DNA of 64,000 nt from Chaetomium olivaceum (lineage: Eukaryota; Ascomycota; Sordariomycetes; Sordariales; Chaetomiaceae), in contig JAYWVB010000005.1 of the NCBI GenBank assembly GCA_039881045.1, positions 620,001 through 684,000 on the forward strand, in the 5' to 3' direction. The notes beneath the pieces were generated by a model, which saw only the letters and a program-made list of their open reading frames with translations, was not told the DNA's origin and did no database searches. A program made the position numbers and the translations under genes. This document shows positions 55,004 through 64,000 of this stretch, piece by piece (the first letter of the stretch is position 1; each line of letters starts with the position of its first letter).

Positions 55004-58000
55004 ATGGATTTCGGTACACCCCCACCAGTGTGGCAGGCGCCGCCGGTGTTCAGTCTACCCGGTGTTCCCAAGCCCGATGTGTCATGGTCACTAGAGGCCC
55101 AGTACGTCGTGGCCCCATATTACATTGGCCTTTGCCATCGCTTAACATATGACGACAGCGTAGTTCGTGTCCATGGGATTGACGGGGAGACGTTCCCGCA
55201 ACTCTGGCAGGGGGTCGCCTTCCCCATGCCAACCACCATCTCGGTGACAGGCGATAGCCTATTCAGGTACTCTCCCGCAGAAGTAGTGGGCAGTTCCGCG
55301 ACCGAGCAGACTTTGGTTAAGGCTGCCACCGAACTCCTCAATTCGCTAGTCGGGGAGTTACCAGAAATATCAACCTCTCAGTTCGACACCAAAATCCATC
55401 GGACAATCATGTTCTTCGCCTATGATGTTGGTGGATGTATTGTCAAGAAGGTACGTCAGCCCGAGGATTGAAGCATGTGCAAACTGGTCAATCCCATGGT
55501 AAACTATCGGAGATACACACCGCTGACAGTTGGTATATCTATGCCTGCAATTATTAAGGCCTTGGTGTTGGCATCACGCTCTGAGAATGACAAGTACAAA
55601 TCAATCCTGGACGCGACCAGCTTTGTGGTATGTTTTTGGAATCATTGGAACCTCATATATAGTGGCGCTAAGGCTACCTGCTACACAGGTCTTTTACGGA
55701 ACCCCACATCAAGACTGGTCCGTCAACATTCTTCCCGCCATTCACTTCTGCTTCAAGGGGCTACTTGGCGATTGGGTGCCAAGCTACGTGGAGAGAATGG
55801 CAGACCATTATCGCCGACTGAACGATGACTTTGTAGGCGTGGTTACCAATCAAGTTGAGCTGCGGCTTCTCAATGTGTGTCAGAGGGTTGTCGACTCTCC
55901 TAGTAGGGAATTGGTGAGTGCTTCTTCTTTCCTGGGCAAAATCCCTGTTTGAGACTTTCACACCTGACATACTTGAATTCAGGTGATTCAACCCTCATCT
56001 GCTTCTCTTGACATCACGAGCCCGCGTGGAGAGACGTTACTACTGAACCGTAGTCATTATCAACTTGCTACTTACCTTGGATCGGGGGAGGAAAAATACC
56101 AGCGAGCCAAGATGCTTGACGCGGCAATCCGTAAGTCTCCCTAGGTATCTAATCTAACGTGTGGCGTGACGTAACAAAAAAAGAACATTGCAACCCATAT
56201 CGACTTTGCCTCGAGACGCTACGGCATGCGATCCAAAAATCTCCTATCCTCGCAGCAGCCGAGCATCCTCAAAAGAATGGGAATGTGAGGGGTTTCCTCG
56301 CCGAGAAAGAGATTGTGTCCTGGCGAGAGGGATCGGGGCCCAGTGCTCTACGTCTTGTGCTCCCTAAGGAACTGAATCTCGATGAGCTATTCCACTCACT
56401 TGCGTCACAAATTCACAATGGAGTCCAGCCGAGCAATCACGTCATCCTCCGCTTGGGCTCGAGAGAGGCTTGTGTCACAGAGCAACAGGTCCTAACCATG
56501 CTGTGCCTGCAGTTCCTGGAACAGCGTCCAAGCATGTTTCTGTGGACAAGACACTTATACCCAAACCTCCGAGATGCCATCATGGGACTGGATGCGCAGT
56601 GGGAGTTGAGGGCGCTTGTTCAGTTTCTGAGAAACTTGTTTCTCACGCCCAGGCACGGGGCTACATTTTGCCTTTTTCACCTTGCCCCCGGCAATGCCGC
56701 CCACGAAAACATTGCAAGTCAACTGCTTCAGTTGATGGAGGCATCGGAAATCCCACTCCGTTTGCTCGTTGCCACGAACGAGGGGGCTGAGATTGCTCTT
56801 TCGGTCATAAGAGATGTTTCATGTGCCGCTGGTCCTTCGCCATGGTTGGATGCAAACCATTTGAACAGCTCCTCAGATAAAGAACCGGTCGGAGTCATTG
56901 ATAACGGCGGGACACAGGCTTCGATTGAGATGCTTTCCAAGTGTCTCGATTCCGACATGTCCTGGGTTCTGCGCGTGCTGGCATGGGCGTCTTTCGCCGT
57001 GCGTCCCCTAAAGCTCCTGGAGATGGAAGCGGCTTTGGACGTTGTCTGTGCCGAAGATGGCCCCTTGCGCGCTTGCTCGCGACGAGGACGAGCTCTGATG
57101 TTGAGCTTGGAGCTTGCTTTACCCAATCTGTTGAGCGTAAGGGGGTCAGTTGTTTGGACTCCACCAGAGATTTCACTGCATCTTCAAAGGGTTTGGGCCA
57201 AACACTTTGGTGAGGGAGATTGTCCCCATCGTTATCTCGCGCGCGCGTGCTTTCGCATGGTTGCCCCTCGCTTTCAGACTACAGGCACGTCCCATCCCGA
57301 TGGCGATACCGGGGCCAATGGTCTCCTGGCCTATGCAGCAAACTACTGGATAGAGCATCTCGAACGAGGGACGCCTTCGGTCAAAAGTGACCCGGTCGTT
57401 GCCGAGGAGTTGTTTTCCGCCACGCTCCGGCAATCACCTGATTTCGACCAAGACGCTTGGATTCAGTCTCTCTTGTCTTCGAATTGGTCTCAGGATATCA
57501 CTGAGGAAGCCAGAATCAGCATTTACCCGACCAGAATTCAGCAGACCTTCAAGATTGGGCGTTACCAGGCTTGCTACACCTCGTACCGAATCTCGATACT
57601 TCCACTCAATGCCCAGGACAACCTTGACTGGAGACTGAGCGAGATTGCTAGCACTGTTCTCGCCGGAGAACGTTATGTCAAGTTTAGTCTCGATCAGGCT
57701 GCCATGGCGGAAAAGGCCTCAATGCGACGTATAATACTTCAGAGGGCTACGGCAAGCGCATCTCTCAACACCACAACGAGAGAACTGCTGCTTAAGGGTC
57801 TCAATGAAGTTGGTGATACCGAGTTCCTGAGTGGTAACTTTGTCACCATTCTCCTGACCGCAATCGCCATTGGGAACAGGGACGCAATTGACAAACTTCT
57901 CGTTACCCCTCGACAGCCCCTCGGACTCACGGGGGTTAGCATATTCACTTCAGATTTAGGAACCGCCTTGCAAGTGGCTTGCCAATATGGTGACATCAAC

Positions 58001-60918
58001 ATCGCAGAAAAGATATTGGACTGCGGTGCTAACGAAGCCCTCAAACTCGAAGCGGAATACCCTTGGAACTTCACACATATTGCCTGCCATCAAGGTTGGG
58101 TTTCCCTCGTGCGCACTCTAGGAAATCGATTTCAAGAGGCCGTCGCACCAGATGGAACCGCGCCCGCAAGTCCGACCATCAGTCCGTTTCGAGCCGCCTC
58201 TAGTCGGGGGCTTCATGAGATAACGGAAATACTCCGAACCTTGAGCATCCCAGCCGATAATATTGAAGAGAGTTGCAATGACATGTCGTCGTTGCAAGTA
58301 GCGAGCAGAGCAGGCTTCTCCCGCACCGTATCCAGCCTTTTCCGAAGCGGTTGCAAAGTGACGCTCAAGAGACGACAAGGTTCCGAATCGGCTGCGGTTT
58401 TGGCTGTCAGAAGCGGAAGCGGAGAAGTTGCCAAAAAGGTGCTCCAAAGGCTCATGGACGAAGTGATCGAGGAGTGGATGAGTCTTATACACCGCTCTGC
58501 CCAACGCGACGACAGATATGTCGGGTCTGATGATTCCGATGACGACGAGGATGGCACCTTAAACCCCGGTAGCCCCAAAGAACCGCACGCAGAATCTGGC
58601 CCTCTAGGAATTGCTGAGAAGCTCATTGGCGATTCGCTACTTGCGCTTATAGCCACTCCAGGAATGCCGCTTTCACTGTACCAATACATGGTGGGTTACC
58701 TCAACGACCCAGACGAAATCAAGGATGAGAACGGCAAAAAGATGCTGCATCTCGCCGCATGGATGGGCCGCCTGGACCTTGTTCAGGAACTGTATCCCAC
58801 ATACGCGCCCATGTACCCCGATGACTCGGGACGGACAGCCATGCATTATGCCTGCTATCACGGCCACACCGACGTGGTCAAGCACTTTGTGGAAAAGATT
58901 GGAGACAGGGACGACGGGCTCCCCTCCAACCTCGTGACATCAGACGAAGAAGACGAGACGCCGGTGACGGCAGCTGCTCTCGGGGGCTATCTCAAGATGC
59001 TCGACCTCTTACTCCCCTGCCTCTCCCTCCCAGAACTCAAGTCCGAGTTTTCCCGCGCAGCCAGAAGAGGGCTCGCCGGCGCCATGGATCTTATACTAAA
59101 GCGCGCAGTGAAACTCGACACTTCGTCCCACCAGGATTTCCTTGAGGCCAGAGACCCCGAAAACGCCAGCAACTCCTCCTTCACCGCGCTCCACCACGCG
59201 GCCTTCCGCAACGACCCGCGCATGATCCAGTTCCTCCTCCTGCGCCACAACAACCCAAACGACACCAGCCCCGAATCAGGCACCACCCCGCTAGCCCTCG
59301 CCGCCCAGCAAATGCCCCTCGCCGCCCAGCAAATGCCCCTCGCCGCCCAGCAAATGGCCCTCGAATCCATGCGTCTCCTCCTCGACGCTGGCGCCGCAAC
59401 AGGCGTCCCCACCCAGCGAGGACGCACCATCCTCTCCGAGTCCGTATGGTGGGAACAGCCGAAGATGGTGAAACTACTGCTCGAATACGGCGCACCAACG
59501 CGGCTGCCGAGCTCTTGGGAACACTACGGCGATATATTGCGGTTCAGCGCCGCCAGTTCGTCGCCGGAGGTGTTTCGCATTTTGCTGGAGCACTTTAAGA
59601 GCAGGTGGCCGAAACGTGGGCCGCCGCCGCAGGAGCTCGCGAATCCGGGGGAGTTGTTGCCGTGGTTGATGGAACAGTATGACGATAGTTGTTTTTGTGA
59701 TGCCCTGGAGGTTTTCGGTGAAAAATATGAACAGTCCTCAGATACTACAACTGATGGCATCCTGGGACTTAGTCGCAAGAATATTGGCGTGCTGTTGGAG
59801 AAGGTCGCTGCGTATGGCGCTGTCAAGACGCTGCAGGTCTTTGGTGAGATTGTCAAGGGGCGGGTGGATGTGAATGACACGGGGGGGTTTTACGGCACGG
59901 CTATACAGGCTGCAGCGCGCCATGAAAGCGGAGTCGACAAGATGAATTTTCTCTTGACAATGATCAGCAACCAAGGCGCCGGGCTCGAACAATCAGAGGG
60001 CCGTGATGGGTCTGCCGATACTAGCGCTTCGCTGCTAGGCAGCATGGAAGTCAAAGGGTACTGGGGGACCGCAATGCACTCAGCAGCGTGGTATCAAAAT
60101 CGAACTGTTATGGAGTTCTTGTTGGAGAAGCAAAGCGGCCTCAGGGACCGTCGGGATAGGATGGGCCTGTTGCCTCTCCACCGGTCTGCGATGCAGGGCG
60201 ACTGGGAGATGGCGCAACAGCTGACATCAGAAACATCCACATTTTTGTCCAAGGATCATCAAGGCCGCACTGCGCTGCATCTAGCTTGCGGAAGAGGCCA
60301 GTTGAGATTTGTGCAGAATCTTCTGGATAGCAGGAGGGCGGACGACCCGAACGAGCTCCTAGAAATGACCGATGCGGATGGATGGACTGCTCTACACTGG
60401 GCGTGCCGATCATCAACAAATCAAGACATGGTCAAGTATCTGCTCAAGGCCGGTGCCCGTCCCGATGCATCGGCGACGAATCCCCGAGGGTGGCTACCCT
60501 ACCATGTCGCCATGCACAACTTCTGGGAACAAGAGGTGCCGCAAGAGATTCGAGCCCCATATGAAGACAACAAGTCGGACTCTGTCGAAGACGAGCCCAC
60601 CGGTGGGAAGGAGTTGTCGGAAGAAGAGCGCTCATCGGGGAGGGTATGCGATTGCTGCCGTCTCGTAAGTCCCATTAATCTTCTTTATCATTCATCAAAC
60701 ATCTACGTCCGTGATGTTCCCGCTCCCTAGGTACCGAAAAACTAACATGCATGAAATGCCAGACAATCTACGAGAGAGTGCAAGTTTGGTATAGGTGCCA
60801 AAGCGATCATCCCACTTGTTATGATTTTGATCTGTGTGACAAGTGCTGGCGACATGCCAGCAGCATTCATTTTCCAGATCATGTCTTCAGTCGTCGGGAT
60901 CCTGGCGATGTTGAGTAA
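55004..60918 (+). CDS. NLR-like protein: pseudo-hydrolase, NACHT-like region, ankyrin repeats, ZZ finger
   Basis: 1841 residues from exons 55004-55450, 55559-55627, 55689-55913, 55983-56130, 56184-60664 and 60763-60918; all GT-AG and in frame. Residues 1-300 follow the SERAC1-like alpha/beta-hydrolase fold used as an NLR effector domain: FFAYDVGGCIVKKALVLAS, then SILDATSFVVFYGTPHQDW. The usual nucleophile elbow GHSLGG reads AYDVGG, Asp for Ser. Next comes a NACHT-like region (from about 300): VSWREGSGPSALRL resembles the lead-in to a P-loop, but no GxxxxGK(S/T) follows, nor a clear Walker B. About residues 800-1740 hold many ankyrin units (KKMLHLAAWMGRLDLV, GRTALHLACGRGQL, GWTALHWACRS). The C-terminus is a ZZ-type zinc finger (VCDCCRL, CDKCWRHA with paired His). 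Inference: a signalling or decoy receptor rather than an enzyme. Confidence 0.85.
59297..59359 (+). repeat. Three 21-bp tandem repeats inside the ankyrin region
   Basis: Three consecutive in-frame copies (59297-59317, 59318-59338, 59339-59359) encode LAAQQMP, LAAQQMP and LAAQQMA. They extend one ankyrin helix between GTTPLA and LESMRLLLDAGA. The copies differ only at the last codon, which suggests recent slippage or expansion. Confidence 0.9.
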
Positions 60919-62020
60919 CAGCTTCGCGATCAGGATCAAATATATGAATGGAAAAAGCCGGCATGCCCGGACATTTAGTACTTGATAACTACCGGAAAGC
61001 ATTTATGTACGATTAGATAAGATTAGATAGGAGGATGAATGTGGGGCAGGCAGCGTCCCATGGGGCGGAGCGGCTGTAAGACAATACAGCCGCACCTCTA
61101 GCCTGTAGAATCCCGCATTCAGAATATCGAACCACTCAACAAAATACATTGATTTTTACACTTTTGTATGCTTCCCGCATCAGTACTCTAGAGCCAAACT
61201 CCCAATTGACCCAACCGTTTCCGAATGCCGCATGGCCATCTACACGACCAACATTAAAGTACACCGAATAAGTTGGTAACGCTACCGACTTTTGATACTC
61301 CACCATCGTGAGGTCGTGAATGTGGGAGGTGGTGGCCGACCCCGTCATGCTGAACGCATGCGGCTTGATCGAACAAGACTCGGGCTTGAGATCTCTCCCC
61401 CTTAGGGCAAATACGACGAACGTGGAGCTGGGCGGAGACGTGGCATGGCGGACTGCAGCAAGCTTCCCTGGTCCCCTCCCTTGCACCTCCATCTCGATAC
61501 GAGCGTCACAAAGATACTAATGGACTACTGATACGATGATACGGTTCCTGACCAACACGAGCTCTAGGGGGAGTACTACTAGTACATGCCAAAGTCAAGA
61601 ATGATTTATCCTTTGCCTTGCAAACACACAAAGTCGGACCCAACCTTTCGGCCCTCCCCACCGACTCCCCCATTTGACATCCGTTCAATTCTAAGATAAG
61701 GTAAATGGATGTCCTCCAGGCTCCTGGAAAATCTTTGTTTTGTTTCTACAACTCGTGCTTCTACACTTGGTCCGGCTGTTCCCATGTCGTCGCTATATCA
61801 GGGTTAGGGATGGTAGGTCGTTGGCTGTGGCACAAGGCCTGGTGCATAAAGACTCGGCACCTCCTAGTTTTTGGTCTTGCTCATTAGCCGTCGATACCTG
61901 TCCGGTTCTCAATCTTCTCATCTCTTTTTAAGTGCCTCCACTCAACCAAACCAACCGTCTTTCACACCAACAACACCAACAACAACCCGACAGCCACATC
62001 CGCATAAACCCCCTCTCCCT
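60919..62020. other. Intergenic, NLR 3' flank and F-box promoter
   Basis: 1.1 kb. It contains one doubtful minus-strand ORF (61492-61136, listed separately). Just before 62021 lies a leader rich in CAACCAAC-type repeats. The F-box frame is open back to 61871 but without a protein-like start. Confidence 0.4.
61136..61492 (-). CDS. Doubtful small ORF, 118 codons
   Basis: ATG at 61492. The translation has mixed composition (SVALPTYSVYFNVGRVDG) and could be a real small protein, yet no family is recognised, no intron signals extend it, and the length is within chance in GC-rich DNA. Listed for completeness. Confidence 0.25.
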   Translation of the reverse strand: MEVQGRGPGKLAAVRHATSPPSSTFVVFALRGRDLKPESCSIKPHAFSMTGSATTSHIHDLTMVEYQKSVALPTYSVYFNVGRVDGHAAFGNGWVNWEFGSRVLMREAYKSVKINVFC

Positions 62021-63595
62021 ATGGCCTCCCTCTCGCCTCCCACTCCTACCGCTGCTGCGCTCCTTAGTCTCCCTGCCGAGCTGATCGCCCACATCGCCTC
62101 CTTTGTTCCCAAAGAGGACCTCCTCGCCTTCCGCCTTACCAACCGCCAATGCCAACGAACGACGCACCGCGCCTTCACCTCAGCCTTCTTCTCCACCGTC
62201 ACCACCGACCTCTGCAAGCACTCGCTCGAGCGCCTCGCACGCCTCGCCAAAGACCCTCACCTCCGCCCGCACATCCGCACCGTCCTCCTCGCCAGCTGCG
62301 CCCACGTCGGATGCCCCGGCGCCACCCGCCCCGGGTCAGGCTACCACTGGCGCCGCATCAGCCCGCAGCCCTCATCTAGTGACCCAAACCTGGACCCAAA
62401 CCCGGACCCAAACCCGAACCCGTATCCACCACCACCACCACCACCGGCGCGCCTCGACCCGGATCCCACCGCCAACCCAGCCATCGGCCTCCTCCAAACC
62501 GCCCTCGCCGCCCTGCCCAACCTGCAAACCCTCAGCATCGACGCAGAGGTCGGAGTCAGCCGGGAACCCCCCGTCATCACGGACGGCACCACAGAAGAAG
62601 GGCTCTGCGTGCTCGACGTGATGCACGTCGCGCTGCTGTGCACCGGCACCGGCACCCCAGCGACGGAGGCGGCGGTGGCGGCGGCGGTGGCGGCACGGAG
62701 GCTCCGACGGTTCCGCATCTTCCGCACCCACCTCGCGCGGCCGTGGGCGCAGGCCCTCGTGCCACGGGCCGCGCTGGCGCCCGCGTGGGGCGCGGGCCTG
62801 GTTGAGTTGGCGCTGGTGGTGCAGACGGTGGCGACGCCGGAGGCGGAGGTCGAGTATTGGGGCCTGATGGCGGCTATGGTCAAACAGGCGAGGGGGTTGA
62901 GGAAGTTGGTGTTGGATTGTGCGAGGCGGGGGTTTTATGAGGTTTTGACGGCGGTTTTGTTGGAAGGGGTGGAGCAGGGGGAGGGAGGGGAAGGGGCGAT
63001 GCCGCCGCCGCTGGAGGTGCTGCATATGCAGCATGTGGGGCCAGTGATGAGGGTAGATGTGCTGGCGCGGTTGGTGTTGGGGTTTCGGAGATCGCTGAGG
63101 CATGTGGGTCTGATGGCAGCGGCGGTGGGGGGCGCGAGGGAGTGGAATGGGATGCTTGCGGAGTGGGCGGCTGGGCTGGACTGCTTGCGGTCCTTTCTGC
63201 TGCGCGACCTCAGGGTGACTACTTCACCAGGGGGCATCGTGATGAGGTCGCCGGGGGCGGGGATGCTGGTGTTTGATGGCATCATGGACTGGGCAGGGGA
63301 TGACGGAGTTCCCGACGAAGGGACGGTTGAGTTTACGTCGAACAGGGTAAACCGCGGTAAGCAGTGCGTCAGTGGTTTCCAGTTCGCGTGTGCGGAAGGG
63401 AGGGAGCGAGAGGGGGACGCGCAAAGGGTGCTGGGGAAGCTGGCCGAGGTTGCGAGGCTCGAGGTCAAGCAGAGGAACGACCGGGAGGAAGAAGTCACAG
63501 AATGGACTCACATTGGGACGCGGTTTCTTATCGGAGGGAAGCTGGAGGCGAATTACTCGCCGGTGGTCAAGTCACCTGAGGTGGATATCCCTTGA
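62021..63595 (+). CDS. F-box protein
   Basis: Single exon, 524 residues, from the ATG at 62021 (MASLSPPTPTAAALLSLP). The F-box is at about residues 14-55: LLSLPAELIAHIASFVPKED, then LLAFRLTNRQCQRTTHRAF, the Skp1-binding helices. The remainder has leucine-rich, repeat-like segments (LQTALAALPNLQTLSID, LRKLVLDCARRGFYEVL) that may form the substrate-binding part of an SCF ubiquitin ligase. An Asp/Pro/Asn tandem stretch (about residues 125-150) and an Ala-rich stretch interrupt it. The substrate is unknown. Its place beside NLR, HET and protease genes suggests, but does not show, a role in turnover within that island. Confidence 0.85.
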   Translation: MASLSPPTPTAAALLSLPAELIAHIASFVPKEDLLAFRLTNRQCQRTTHRAFTSAFFSTVTTDLCKHSLERLARLAKDPHLRPHIRTVLLASCAHVGCPGATRPGSGYHWRRISPQPSSSDPNLDPNPDPNPNPYPPPPPPPARLDPDPTANPAIGLLQTALAALPNLQTLSIDAEVGVSREPPVITDGTTEEGLCVLDVMHVALLCTGTGTPATEAAVAAAVAARRLRRFRIFRTHLARPWAQALVPRAALAPAWGAGLVELALVVQTVATPEAEVEYWGLMAAMVKQARGLRKLVLDCARRGFYEVLTAVLLEGVEQGEGGEGAMPPPLEVLHMQHVGPVMRVDVLARLVLGFRRSLRHVGLMAAAVGGAREWNGMLAEWAAGLDCLRSFLLRDLRVTTSPGGIVMRSPGAGMLVFDGIMDWAGDDGVPDEGTVEFTSNRVNRGKQCVSGFQFACAEGREREGDAQRVLGKLAEVARLEVKQRNDREEEVTEWTHIGTRFLIGGKLEANYSPVVKSPEVDIP

Positions 63596-64000
63596 TCATT
63601 AAATTGTAAAAAGGAGCCCCGTTCCCCGAAACCAGTCCTGGTTATCTAGATGTCAGTGTTAAGGGGCTTGATGAGGTCGATGGCCGTGATGCGGACTGCT
63701 GGCGAGGACCCGGCTGCTGTTGGTTATGCTCAGCAGCAAACCCTGGCACGTCTGGCACGCGGCGAGGGTTGGGAAGACCACCAGAGTTGGGAGAACCACA
63801 AGGGAGGCGGCGGCAGAAAGCGTCTTGAGCTGTATCGTGGTGTAAACATTGGTGCTGGTCCTGAACAAGGGAGGCACAACCGGCTCAAGTAGCCATGACA
63901 TATCCTCCTTGCGACAGCAGCCTCAGCCCTTCCGATACCTGCACTTTGCCTCTGGGGGCCGAGTGCAGAAGCTGTAAAGGGCTCAGTAGACCCTGGGTTG
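63596..64000. other. Right edge, no gene supported
   Basis: 405 bp. Two minus-strand frames stay open for 60-80 codons and could be the 3' end of a gene lying beyond the window, but neither resembles a known protein. Left uncalled. Confidence 0.4.

Noticed and set aside
55451..55529. Apparent frameshift in the NLR-like gene after KK (first acceptor tried at 55529)
   Set aside because: Using the later acceptor at 55558 restores phase and gives VKKALVLASRS, as expected for the hydrolase fold, so no frameshift is needed.
63659..63901. 80-codon minus-strand ORF at the right edge
   Set aside because: Could be the tail of an outside gene, but two competing frames are open and neither is recognisable.

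Overview
The window is nuclear DNA of a filamentous ascomycete (Pezizomycotina), most likely a Sordariomycete; the class is an inference from gene content. The evidence is: genes split by short GT-AG introns (about 50-110 bp) with CTRAC-type branch points, GC-rich coding sequence, a fungal highly reducing polyketide synthase, DUF3292, HET-domain, NLR-like ankyrin and CFEM-free GPI-cupredoxin families, and a Cut12-type spindle pole body protein. Exon structures below were worked out by eye from reading frames and splice motifs.

Layout. 0-7.6 kb is the edge of a secondary-metabolite locus: a polyketide synthase (minus strand, C-terminal end beyond the left edge) and a divergently transcribed LovG/FSH1-type serine hydrolase share a 1.1 kb promoter that carries a palindrome. 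9-31 kb is mostly housekeeping: a DUF3292 membrane protein, an intron-containing tRNA-Gly(CCC), a coiled-coil protein, a Cut12 homologue, a MAPR/cytochrome b5-like protein, a GPI-anchored cupredoxin, CENP-X/MHF2, the mitochondrial ADP/ATP carrier, ribosomal proteins S25 and S5 on a divergent promoter, a GNAT acetyltransferase and a short-chain dehydrogenase. 31.9-35.2 kb is gene-poor and holds a degenerate tandem array whose units each keep a small hairpin. 35-46 kb has another coiled-coil protein, PIG-A/GPI3, DEAD-box helicase DBP6, a tRNA-headed, hairpin-rich pol III-like element (SINE candidate), and the ER Hsp70 LHS1/GRP170.

46.5-63.6 kb is an accessory island that looks like a fungal self/non-self or immune locus: a HET-domain protein, an unknown beta-rich protein, an ankyrin-subtilase (S8) protein, a divergently transcribed 1841-residue NLR-like protein (alpha/beta-hydrolase-like N-terminus, NACHT-like region, ankyrin repeats, ZZ zinc finger) and an F-box protein. 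In the NLR-like protein both enzymatic signatures appear lost: the hydrolase nucleophile position is Asp and there is no P-loop. It shares its promoter, with a perfect 10-bp-arm palindrome, with the subtilase gene. This pair is the most interesting candidate system in the window.

A cross-cutting observation is that four conserved genes (rps5, PIG-A, LHS1 and the subtilase) each carry an apparent one-base indel that breaks an otherwise good model. In rps5, PIG-A and LHS1 the correct continuation (splice donor, EX7E motif, HDEL) sits intact one base out of frame. Assembly indels are the simplest explanation, but true mutations are not excluded.
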